NCBI RefSeq assembly: GCF_004803465.1
Contig: NZ_SRSF01000005.1
Coordinates: 143,176-207,175, forward strand
Source: Neolewinella litorea
GTDB lineage: Bacteria; Bacteroidota; Bacteroidia; Chitinophagales; Saprospiraceae
Length of the DNA: 64,000 nucleotides
Direction: 5' to 3'
Part shown: positions 35,301 through 41,895 of the stretch, one piece after another
How the letters are laid out: each line of letters begins with the position of its first letter
Numbering within the stretch: position 1 is the stretch's first letter
The notes under the pieces: model-generated
What the model was told of the DNA's origin: nothing
Seen by the model: only the letters and a program-made list of their open reading frames with translations
The model's database searches: none
Position numbers and translations under genes: made by a program

Positions 35301-35514
35301 CGGCCAGCAAACCGAAGAGCGCATCGAACTGATGACGAAGGACACCGACGCCCTGCGGAAGATCCTGCGCGATACCTGGGAAGCCATTCAGGACCACCAG
35401 TTCACCGGTTGCGGCAAACCGGACTGTGAGTGGTGCCGCTTCGCCCGCGACCTCACCGATGAGGTGCCACTGGAGGCCACCGAGGCGGTTTATGGGCTGG
35501 ATGATTCGGCGTAG
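32335..35514 (+). CDS. UvrD/PcrA-family helicase fused to a PD-(D/E)xK nuclease with probable Fe-S cluster
   Basis: This is a 1059-residue protein. The N-terminal part is a superfamily 1 helicase: Walker A AGPGTGKT (39-46), Walker B YLLVDEFQDTNGSQE, the DDDQAIYEFQGA motif, TENYRS, and SAKGLEFEKVW further on. The C-terminal part is a RecB/AddB-like nuclease with D917, D931 and K933 (GIIDRID...VDYK). Four cysteines, C799 (CPLRFYY) and C1026, C1031 and C1034 (CGKPDCEWC), are placed as in AddB-type 4Fe-4S nucleases. It probably processes DNA ends in repair. No second AddAB-like subunit is adjacent. The TAG stop is the GTAG head of the first repeat of array C. Confidence 0.92.
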   Translation: MPSRKLYDYNASFRAELARLNDRQRAAVEAVEGPVMVLAGPGTGKTHLLAARIGNILLRTDAGAQNILCLTFTDAGVKAMRERLLSFIGPEAHRVSIFTFHSFCSQVIQHNLHYFGRPGLEPLSELERIRIIRDLLDRLPQTDPLRLGYHETYHYEDHLQDLFAQMKAENWTEDEMQQRITTYVDGLERHPDFTYQRKYKDKQAGDPKTGLIEEERGRMAKLASAVSLFPRYQEALRQQRRYDYGDMIGWVLRAFHDHPALLRSYQERFRYLLVDEFQDTNGSQERIIRLLTDYWENPNIFIVGDDDQAIYEFQGARLNAMVDFHNRYARDLTVVTLTENYRSIQPILNGAEAVINRNVLRIGDRLPHRDIDKRLNSNSAGADAGAVPAEGAGPRGITYRSFPDHRQETGYLVGQLKHWHEAGIPWSEMAVIYAKHSQADLLRHLLERAGIPYRSKRRPNVLDGRPVRQLRDLLRYLHAEYERPGTGEYLIFRILHFRCFGLRPHDLSLVNLGRLDAVDVHGRFPGWREYLQQAELYPYGVEEGAALHRVAGWLEEAIGRIGSLPLAELVEYVLNGSGLLAGVLRDPNRAELLQHLATFTDFVLRELSRRPRLTLRDLLETLDQMDGNRIELPLRSHLDQADAVLLVTAHSAKGLEFEKVWMLDCSEKSWGPGGGRSRSRFKLPDTLTYAGTEDEEEARRRLFFVALTRARSEVVLSCAEFSSKDKLQQHVAFVDELMDGGDVAHRETNLDAAILDELALLQLSPKDPARFPLLERSAIDQLLSEFRLSVSALYAYLDCPLRFYYEKLLRVPDRERERTVYGSALHEALQDYFLRMKRDPDHAFPSREELVYNFEIALAKRRGLLSRKGYESRLERGRRELVTYYDTFRKDWVNDVEIEYLIRNAEVDGIPLTGIIDRIDVMSDAYVRVVDYKTSTAGSGKLRRPSKTNPYGGDYWRQLTFYKLLYDNRPGNLRRVKEGRISYLLTNPDGQQTEERIELMTKDTDALRKILRDTWEAIQDHQFTGCGKPDCEWCRFARDLTDEVPLEATEAVYGLDDSA

Positions 35515-36140
35515 CGCCGGGGCGAGCCGCCAAGCTGTTATGAATACAGGCAGCCTGGCGACTAACAGTCGCCGCTACAGTGTATATCCGTCGGCATTCG
35601 TAGCGCCGGCTTGAGCCGGCAAGCTGCAATGGATGCGAGCAACATGATAGCTGAAGCCCTCGCGAAAAGCTGAATTACGGGCAGCATGACGGCTGAAGCC
35701 GTCGCTACGGGGCGTTTTCTGTTATTCGTAGCGCCGGCTTGAGCCGGCAAGCTGCTCTATATGCGGGCAGTGTGACGGACGAAGCCGTCGCAAATCGCTG
35801 ATTTACGGGCAGCATGAGGGCTAAGGCCGTTTTTCTGTTATTCGTAGCGCCGGCTTTAGCCGGCAAGCTGCAATGGATGCGAGCAACATGATGGCTGAAG
35901 CCGTCGCTACGAGACGTTTTCTGTTATTCGTAGCGCCGGCTTGAGCCGGCAAGCTGTTGGGAATGCGGGCATTAGGACGGGCGAAGCCGTAGCAAAAGCT
36001 GATTTACAGGCAGCATGACTGCTAAAGCCGTCACTAAGGGGCGTTTTCTGTCATTCGTAGCGCCGGCTTGAGCCGGCAAGCTGCTATATATGGGGGCAGA
36101 ATGACTGCTAAAGCCGTCGCTACGGGGCTGAAGTCGCTAC
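35511..36140. repeat. REP/BIME-type palindromic repeat array C
   Basis: Six forward units with head GTAG and body CGCCGGCTTGAGCCGG then CAAGCTG start at 35511 (diverged), 35600, 35728, 35844, 35930 and 36057. Between them are inverted partners ending GCTGAAGCCGTCGCTAC (reverse GTAGCGACGGCTTCAGC), for example at about 35687-35707, 35894-35910 and 36106-36122, plus decayed copies. Spacers contain a shared GGGGCGTTTTCTGTTATTC-like segment. GTAG heads face outward at both ends. The array exactly fills the gap between two convergent genes and supplies both of their stop codons. This layout is that of bacterial REP elements paired as BIMEs. Confidence 0.88.
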
Positions 36141-36778
36141 AGGAAGGGGTTTTCCCGCCGTTCCTCACCGATGGTGGTGGTGGGGCCGTGCCCGGGGTAA
36201 ACCACCGTTTGATCGGGGAGGGGCATCAGCTTGGTGAGGATGGAACCGATAAGGGTATCGTGATCGCCTAAGGGCAGGTCGGTGCGGCCGATAGATCTTT
36301 GAAACAGGACGTCGCCCGCGATGAGGTAATCTTCCGCGCGGTTGTAGAAGCAGATGCTGCCTGGAGAATGGCCCGGACAGAAAAGCACCTCAAAGGTGGC
36401 CGTACCCAAGGTCACGGTATCTCCATCATGGATGAAGTAGTCCGGGGCGGGAGAGGCCGTCATAGGGGGCAAGCCATAGGCCTGAACGATCATCGGCGCG
36501 GCTTCGAGGATCTGCTGCTCCAGGGGATGGATCCCCAATTGAAGACCGTAACGCTCCACAACGAACGCGTTGCCGAAGATGTGGTCGAAATGGCAGTGGG
36601 TGTTGATCAGCTTTACGGGCTTCAGGCCCAACCGGTCGATCGTCGCGGCCAGTTCCCGTTCCTCGGCCGGCGTGAAGGCACCCGGATCGAAGATGATGGC
36701 CTCCTTGGTGTCGTTGTCGTAGACTAGGTAGGTATTTTCCTGGACGGGATTCTGGGTCAGGGTATTTACGGTGGTCAT
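36137..36778 (-). CDS. MBL-fold metallo-hydrolase (glyoxalase II-like)
   Basis: This 213-residue protein starts at ATG 36778, four codons inside a longer frame. The metal-binding motif is THCHFDHIFG, followed by a His in CPGHSPGS, a bridging Asp in LIAGDVLF and the last His in VYPGHGP. The substitution Cys in THCHFDH is common in this hydroxyacylglutathione hydrolase-like subfamily. The substrate is probably a thioester or a similar small molecule. The TAG stop is formed by the outermost GTAG of repeat array C. Confidence 0.9.
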   Translation of the reverse strand: MTTVNTLTQNPVQENTYLVYDNDTKEAIIFDPGAFTPAEERELAATIDRLGLKPVKLINTHCHFDHIFGNAFVVERYGLQLGIHPLEQQILEAAPMIVQAYGLPPMTASPAPDYFIHDGDTVTLGTATFEVLFCPGHSPGSICFYNRAEDYLIAGDVLFQRSIGRTDLPLGDHDTLIGSILTKLMPLPDQTVVYPGHGPTTTIGEERRENPFL

Positions 36779-36879
36779 TGGAAAGTACAAAGTTTGAAGA
36801 ACGAAATACGAAGTAGGAAGGTGCTACCGGGAGCCGTGTCCACAGGAACTGCAGGCGATGCACCCGCGCCCCGCCGCAC

Positions 36880-36936
36880 AAAAAAACGGGGGAACCGGAA
36901 GCCCGTCTTGGTAGACGACCACCCGGATCCCCCGTT
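36880..36936 (-). terminator. Rho-independent terminator after rho
   Basis: On the minus strand AACGGGGGATCCGG (36936-36923) pairs with CCGGTTCCCCCGTT (36898-36885), followed by a run of T (36886-36880). It lies 26 bases after the rho stop. Confidence 0.85.
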
Positions 36937-36961
36937 CGGTGGGCCGAGAAATTAGCGCCGG

Positions 36962-38959
36962 CTAGGAGTTCATGGTGGCCAGGAATTCCTCGTTGCTGGT
37001 GGTGTTCTTCATGTGGCGCATGAGGAACTGGAAGGCTTCCTCGGGCTTCATGTCGGCCAGGTGGTTGCGCAGGATAAACATCCGCTGGAGTACGTCGCGG
37101 TCGAGCAGCAGGTCGTCGCGGCGGGTGCTGGAGCGGGTGAAGTCGATGCTGGGGTACATCCGCTTGTTGGCCAGCTGGCGGTCGAGTTGCAGTTCCATGT
37201 TGCCGGTACCCTTGAATTCCTCGAAGATGACCTGGTCCATTTTGGAGCCGGTATCGATGAGGGCGGTGGCCAGGATGGTCAGCGATCCGCCGCCGTCGAT
37301 GTTACGGGCGGCACCGAAGAACTTCTTGGGCTTCTGGAGGGCGTTGGCCTCGACACCACCGGAAAGTACCTTGCCGCTGCTGGGCTGTACGGTGTTGTAG
37401 GCGCGGGCCAGGCGGGTGATGGAGTCGAGCAGGATACATACGTCGTGGCCGCTTTCCACCAGTCGCTTCGACTTTTCGAGTACGACGTTGGCAACGCGAA
37501 CGTGGTTTTCGGCGGGCTCGTCGAAGGTGGAGCTGATGACTTCGGCCTTGACGCTGCGCTTCATGTCCGTGACTTCCTCCGGGCGCTCGTCGACGAGCAG
37601 CACGATGAGGTAGGTCTCGGGGTGGTTCTTGGCGATGGCGTTGGCGACGTCCTTGAGCAGGAAGGTCTTACCGGATTTGGGCTGTGCGACGATGAGTCCG
37701 CGCTGACCCTTACCGATAGGGGCGAAGAGATCGACCAGGCGCATGCCGTAGTCGCGGCCGCCCACGGAACCGGAGAGGGTGAACTTCTCGGTGGGGAACT
37801 GGGCGGTGAGGTAGTCGAAGGGTACGCGGTCACGCACGTCCTTCGGGTCGAAGCCGTTGATCTTTTCTACGTCGAGGAGGGCGAAATACTTCTCACCTTC
37901 CTTGGGGGGCTTGACGGGACCGCGCAGGGTATCGCCGGTGCGAAGACCGAAGGATTTGATCTGCTGCTGGCTGACGTAAACGTCGTCCGGGCTCGTCATA
38001 TAGTTGTAGTCCGGCGAGCGCATGAAGCCGTAGCCGTCGGGCATCATTTCCAGGATGCCGGTGGAGCTGATGATGCCGTCCAGTTTGAATTCGGGCTGGC
38101 CGCGGCGGTTGTCGCTGCGTCCGCGATCGTTTCCGCCGCCGGAGTCGCCGCGGTTACCGCGCTCGTTGTTGCTGGAGTCACCACGATTGCCGCGGTCGGT
38201 GTTCTGGGAATCGCCACGGTTACCGCGGTCGGCGCCGTCGTTGCGTGAGCCTCCACGGTTGCCCCGCTCGTTATTGGAGCCCCGTCCGCGATTGTCGTCG
38301 CGTTCTTCGGTGCGGCCCCGGCGCTCGTAGCGGTCGAAGCGCTGCTGCTCGGTGCCGGATTCGTCGTCGCCTTCATTGCCGCGTCCCCGTCCCCGGCTGC
38401 GGTTGTCGTCGCCTTTATCCTTGTTGTCGTCGCGGTTATCGGGCTTATTGCCTCCGCGGTTGCGGCCGGAATCGTCCTTTTGCTTGGTTTCTTCGCGCAT
38501 GCTGCGGCGTCCGCGCTGGCGGGTACGGCCTCCTCCGCTGGACTTATCGTCGTCCTTGCTGTCGGCGTCGTCGTTGTCCTCGTTGTCGGTGCCGTTATTG
38601 CCGGAGCGTCCGCGACCGCGGGCGGGGCGCTTGTTATCGTCGTTGCCGTCGGAAGAGCGGTTGCTGCGGCGACCACGTCCGCGGCCTGATTTTTCATTCT
38701 GGTCGGTACCGTCGGTATCGTCATCGCTGTTGCGGGCGGCGGCAGCGGCGGCTGCGGCGCGGCGGTTGGGCACGCGGTCGGTATCCGAGGCGGCGGGCGG
38801 TTCGCTGGCGGCGCCGGTTCCTTTGACGGCTTGTTGCTCCAGCAGGGTCAGGATAAGGTCCTGCTTGTTGAGTTTCTTGTAGGATTTGAGGCCTAACTTT
38901 TCGGCGTAGTCCCGAAGTTCGGGGACCAGCATGCCCTGTAATTGCGCTATGCTAAACAT
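36962..38959 (-). CDS. rho: Transcription termination factor Rho with large disordered insert
   Basis: Rho is the hexameric RNA helicase that ends transcription. The 665-residue protein has the Rho-N helical domain (1-42), then about 245 residues (45-290) of low-complexity Arg/Asp/Asn/Gly sequence with repeated R-G-N-R-G-D-S, the RNA-binding cold-shock-like domain (about 297-370) and the ATPase core with Walker A AQPKSGKT (425-432). E. coli Rho is about 420 residues, so the insert accounts for the difference. Long inserts are known in Bacteroidota Rho, and in Bacteroides one is reported to promote condensates. The 329-base gap to serS could hold a long leader for autoregulation. Confidence 0.95.
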   Translation of the reverse strand: MFSIAQLQGMLVPELRDYAEKLGLKSYKKLNKQDLILTLLEQQAVKGTGAASEPPAASDTDRVPNRRAAAAAAAARNSDDDTDGTDQNEKSGRGRGRRSNRSSDGNDDNKRPARGRGRSGNNGTDNEDNDDADSKDDDKSSGGGRTRQRGRRSMREETKQKDDSGRNRGGNKPDNRDDNKDKGDDNRSRGRGRGNEGDDESGTEQQRFDRYERRGRTEERDDNRGRGSNNERGNRGGSRNDGADRGNRGDSQNTDRGNRGDSSNNERGNRGDSGGGNDRGRSDNRRGQPEFKLDGIISSTGILEMMPDGYGFMRSPDYNYMTSPDDVYVSQQQIKSFGLRTGDTLRGPVKPPKEGEKYFALLDVEKINGFDPKDVRDRVPFDYLTAQFPTEKFTLSGSVGGRDYGMRLVDLFAPIGKGQRGLIVAQPKSGKTFLLKDVANAIAKNHPETYLIVLLVDERPEEVTDMKRSVKAEVISSTFDEPAENHVRVANVVLEKSKRLVESGHDVCILLDSITRLARAYNTVQPSSGKVLSGGVEANALQKPKKFFGAARNIDGGGSLTILATALIDTGSKMDQVIFEEFKGTGNMELQLDRQLANKRMYPSIDFTRSSTRRDDLLLDRDVLQRMFILRNHLADMKPEEAFQFLMRHMKNTTSNEEFLATMNS

Positions 38960-39258
38960 CTATAGGTATGGTACGTAAAGGGGAAATTGGTGGAACCGAT
39001 GGTTACGGGCCGGCTTCCCGAGCGGAAGCGTGATCAGAGGGCCAGAGATTCGGAAAAAGTGAAGGTCGACCGGCGGGGAGGGCAGAAATGCCACTACCAG
39101 AGTCAGCACGCGGAATCGCTTGCCGCGCAAACCTACAACCAAATTTCGAAACGTAGACGAAAGGCGGTGATAGATTTGCAACTTAATACAAAAATCAGGA
39201 CATAAAGGTTTACGGCCCCCTCCGGCGGGTGCCGGCCGGGATGTCTGGGCCGGTGAAT

Positions 39259-39266
39259 TACCTTTG
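39259..39266 (+). promoter_or_regulatory. -7 element TAccTTTG of serS, in the rho-serS gap
   Basis: TACCTTTG lies 22 bases before the serS ATG at 39289, giving a leader of roughly 15 bases. In the same 329-base gap (38960-39288) a second + strand match (TAgaTTTG, 39171-39178) and a minus strand match (TAggTTTG, 39134-39127) are present. The minus match could start a leader of about 160 bases for rho. No -33 TTG is convincing for any of them. I see nothing else in the gap. Confidence 0.45.
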
Positions 39267-39288
39267 GGCCCCACTTAAAGATAATGGT

Positions 39289-40572
39289 ATGCTACTCGTA
39301 TCCACCCTGCGCGACGACCGCGAACGTGTCCTGACGGGATTGAACAAACGCAATCTCGATGCCGCGCAGAGCGTCGACCGCGTCGTGTCACTCGACGACC
39401 GCCGCAAGGAACTGCAGGCCCGCCTCGATAACCTCCTGGCCGAGCGCAACAGCCTGTCGAAAACCATCGGCGAGCTCTTCAAGTCCGGCCGCAAGGACGA
39501 GGCCAACGAAAAGCGACAGCGGGTGAACGACATAAAGGAGCAGACCGGCCCCCTAGAAGACGAACTCAACCGGGCGGTGGAAGAGCTGGAAGAAGCGCTC
39601 CTCCAACTGCCCAACGTACCCCACGCACGCGTCCCGGCCGGCAGCAGCGCGGAGGACAATGAAGTTTACCGCCCCCACGAAGGCGAACTGCCCGCCCTCG
39701 GCAACGATGCCCACCCCCACTGGGAACTGGCCGCCACCTACGGCATTTTCGACCTGGAACTGGGCGTACGGACCACCGGCAGCGGCTTTCCGGTCTTCAC
39801 CGGGCAGGGCGCCCGGCTGCAACGGTCGCTGGTCAATTACTTTCTGGACCGCAACACCGCCGCCGGCTATACCGAGTACGCCCCGCCGCTGCTGGTCAAC
39901 GAAGACACCGCCCGCGCCACTGGGCAGCTGCCCGACAAGGAAGGGCAGATGTACTACGTACCCGCCGACGACCTCTACCTGATCCCCACCGCCGAGGTGC
40001 CCCTGACCAACCTCTACCGCGGCGAACTCCTCGACGCCGACCGCCTGCCGATACGGCTGACCGGCTATACACCCTGCTTTCGCCGCGAAGCCGGCAGCTA
40101 CGGTGCCCACGTGCGGGGCCTGAACCGCGTCCACCAGTTCGATAAGGTGGAGATCGTACAGCTGGCGCGCCCGGAGGAGAGCTACGACAAACTGGACGAA
40201 ATGGTCGACCACGTCGCCGGCCTGCTTCGGGAACTGGAACTGCCCTTCCGCATCCTCCGGCTGTGCGGGGGCGATATGGGATTCACCTCGGCCATGACCT
40301 ACGACTTTGAGGTCTGGAGCGCCGCCCAGGAACGGTGGCTGGAGGTGAGCTCGGTATCCAATTTCGAGACCTACCAGAGCAACCGCCTCAAACTCCGCTA
40401 CCGCACGGAGCGCGGCACCGAACTGCTGCACACCCTAAACGGCAGCGCCCTAGCCCTGCCGCGCATCATTGCGGCGCTGCTGGAGAACAACCAAACCGAT
40501 GGAGCGATTCTATTACCCGAAGTGCTGCACGGCTACTTCGGCAAGGATCGGCTGACGCCCCTTGCCTCCTAA
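39289..40572 (+). CDS. serS: Serine--tRNA ligase
   Basis: This 427-residue class II synthetase has an N-terminal antiparallel coiled-coil arm (about 25-105: LDDRRKELQARLDNLLAERNSLSKTIG), motif 2 in GYTPCFRREAGSYG (with RGLNRVHQFDKVE) and motif 3 in NGSALALPRIIAALLENNQ. The start at 39289 gives the family N-terminus MLLVSTLRDDRERV. The frame to 39229 adds 20 residues and overlaps the promoter. A zinc peptidase gene follows 12 bases later. Confidence 0.95.
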   Translation: MLLVSTLRDDRERVLTGLNKRNLDAAQSVDRVVSLDDRRKELQARLDNLLAERNSLSKTIGELFKSGRKDEANEKRQRVNDIKEQTGPLEDELNRAVEELEEALLQLPNVPHARVPAGSSAEDNEVYRPHEGELPALGNDAHPHWELAATYGIFDLELGVRTTGSGFPVFTGQGARLQRSLVNYFLDRNTAAGYTEYAPPLLVNEDTARATGQLPDKEGQMYYVPADDLYLIPTAEVPLTNLYRGELLDADRLPIRLTGYTPCFRREAGSYGAHVRGLNRVHQFDKVEIVQLARPEESYDKLDEMVDHVAGLLRELELPFRILRLCGGDMGFTSAMTYDFEVWSAAQERWLEVSSVSNFETYQSNRLKLRYRTERGTELLHTLNGSALALPRIIAALLENNQTDGAILLPEVLHGYFGKDRLTPLAS

Positions 40573-40584
40573 AGCAACGCGACC

Positions 40585-41286
40585 ATGTTTACCGGCGGAT
40601 ACGGCATTTACATTATCATTACCCTGATATTTGCGGGAATTGGCGGGTTGGTAAGCAATCGCCTCAAGAGCAAATTCGCCCACTACAGCCAGGTGCCCAT
40701 GCCCAATGGGCAGAGCGGGGCGGAGGTGGCGCAGCGCATGCTCGATCACTACAACATTCGTGACGTGCGCATCGTGCCCGGGCAAGGTATGCTCACCGAC
40801 CACTACAATCCGGCCACCAAGACCGTCAGCCTGAGCCCCGACGTCTATGCCGGCCGCAGCGTAGCCGCCGCCGCAGTGGCCAGCCACGAGTGCGGGCACG
40901 CAGTGCAACACGCAAAAGGTTACGCCTGGCTGCAATTCCGCAGCAAGATGGTGCCCGTGGTGCAGATCGCTTCCCGCCTGCAGAGCATCCTACTGATGCT
41001 GGCCGTGGCCGGCATCGCGGGCGGCTTCGGGGAAACGCTGCTGCTGATCACCATCGGCGTGTTCGGCGTGACGGCCCTCTTCAGCGTCCTTACCCTGCCC
41101 GTCGAGTTCGACGCCAGCCGCCGCGCCCTGGCCTGGCTGGAAAGCAGCGGCACTGCGCGGGGCAGCCTGCACGAAGGTGCCAAGGACGCGCTGTGGTGGG
41201 CGGCGATGACCTACGTGGTCGCGGCACTCTCGGCGCTGGCGATCCTTTTCTGGCTGATTCTCCGGTATATGGGCCGGCGCGATTAG
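40585..41286 (+). CDS. YugP-like neutral zinc metallopeptidase
   Basis: This 233-residue membrane protein has an N-terminal helix (GIYIIITLIFAGIGGL), the HExxH-type site in VASHECGHAVQHA and three further helices in the C-terminal half. It matches the YugP (DUF2268/peptidase_membr) family of inner-membrane zinc peptidases of unknown substrate, with the typical GRSVAAAAVASHECGHA block. It is closely linked to serS and precedes frr. Confidence 0.88.
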   Translation: MFTGGYGIYIIITLIFAGIGGLVSNRLKSKFAHYSQVPMPNGQSGAEVAQRMLDHYNIRDVRIVPGQGMLTDHYNPATKTVSLSPDVYAGRSVAAAAVASHECGHAVQHAKGYAWLQFRSKMVPVVQIASRLQSILLMLAVAGIAGGFGETLLLITIGVFGVTALFSVLTLPVEFDASRRALAWLESSGTARGSLHEGAKDALWWAAMTYVVAALSALAILFWLILRYMGRRD

Positions 41287-41305
41287 CCCGCAAGGACCGA
41301 TTGCT

Positions 41306-41313
41306 TACTTTTG
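41306..41313 (+). promoter_or_regulatory. -7 element TActTTTG of frr
   Basis: TACTTTTG lies 18 bases before the frr ATG and predicts a leader of about ten bases. No good -33 TTG is at the expected distance. Confidence 0.42.
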
Positions 41314-41331
41314 CAAAAATTTACCTGAATA

Positions 41332-41895
41332 ATGGAAGACCTGTTAAGCGACCAGCTGGAAGAAACGAAGATGCTCATGGAAGAAGGGGTAGAGCACCTA
41401 GAGCGCGAACTCGTCAAGGTCCGTACCGGCAAGGCCAGCCCCGCCATGCTACACGGCATCATGGTTTCCTACTACGGCGTACCCACGCCGATCAGTCAGA
41501 CCGCTAACGTCAGCACCGCCGACTCCCGCACCCTGACCATCCAGCCCTTCGACAAGTCGAACCTGCCCAACATCGAAAAGGCCATCTTCGAGGCCAACCT
41601 GGGCGTTACGCCCCAGAACGACGGACAGCTCATCCGCATCAACATACCCCCCCTGACCGAGGAGCGCCGCCGCCAACTCGCCAAGGTCGTCAAATCGGAA
41701 GGCGAAGAGGCCAAAGTCTCGATCCGCAACGCCCGCCGCGATGCCATGGACAGTATCCGTAAGGAAGTCAAGAATGGCTACCCCGAAGACGCCGGCAAGC
41801 GTATGGAAGAGAAGGTGCAGGGCTGGACCGATTCCTACATCAAGAAGATCGAGGAGATCGTCGAGAACAAGGAGCGCGAAGTGATGACGCTCTAG
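41332..41895 (+). CDS. frr: Ribosome recycling factor
   Basis: RRF splits post-termination ribosomes with EF-G. The 187-residue protein has the expected length and signatures: LERELVKVRTGKASPAMLHGI, SYYGVPTPISQTANVSTADSRTL, and the end helices RRDAMDSIRKEVKNGYPEDAGKR and DSYIKKIEEIVENKEREVMTL. It is convergent with comEC, whose stop overlaps by four bases. Confidence 0.96.
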   Translation: MEDLLSDQLEETKMLMEEGVEHLERELVKVRTGKASPAMLHGIMVSYYGVPTPISQTANVSTADSRTLTIQPFDKSNLPNIEKAIFEANLGVTPQNDGQLIRINIPPLTEERRRQLAKVVKSEGEEAKVSIRNARRDAMDSIRKEVKNGYPEDAGKRMEEKVQGWTDSYIKKIEEIVENKEREVMTL

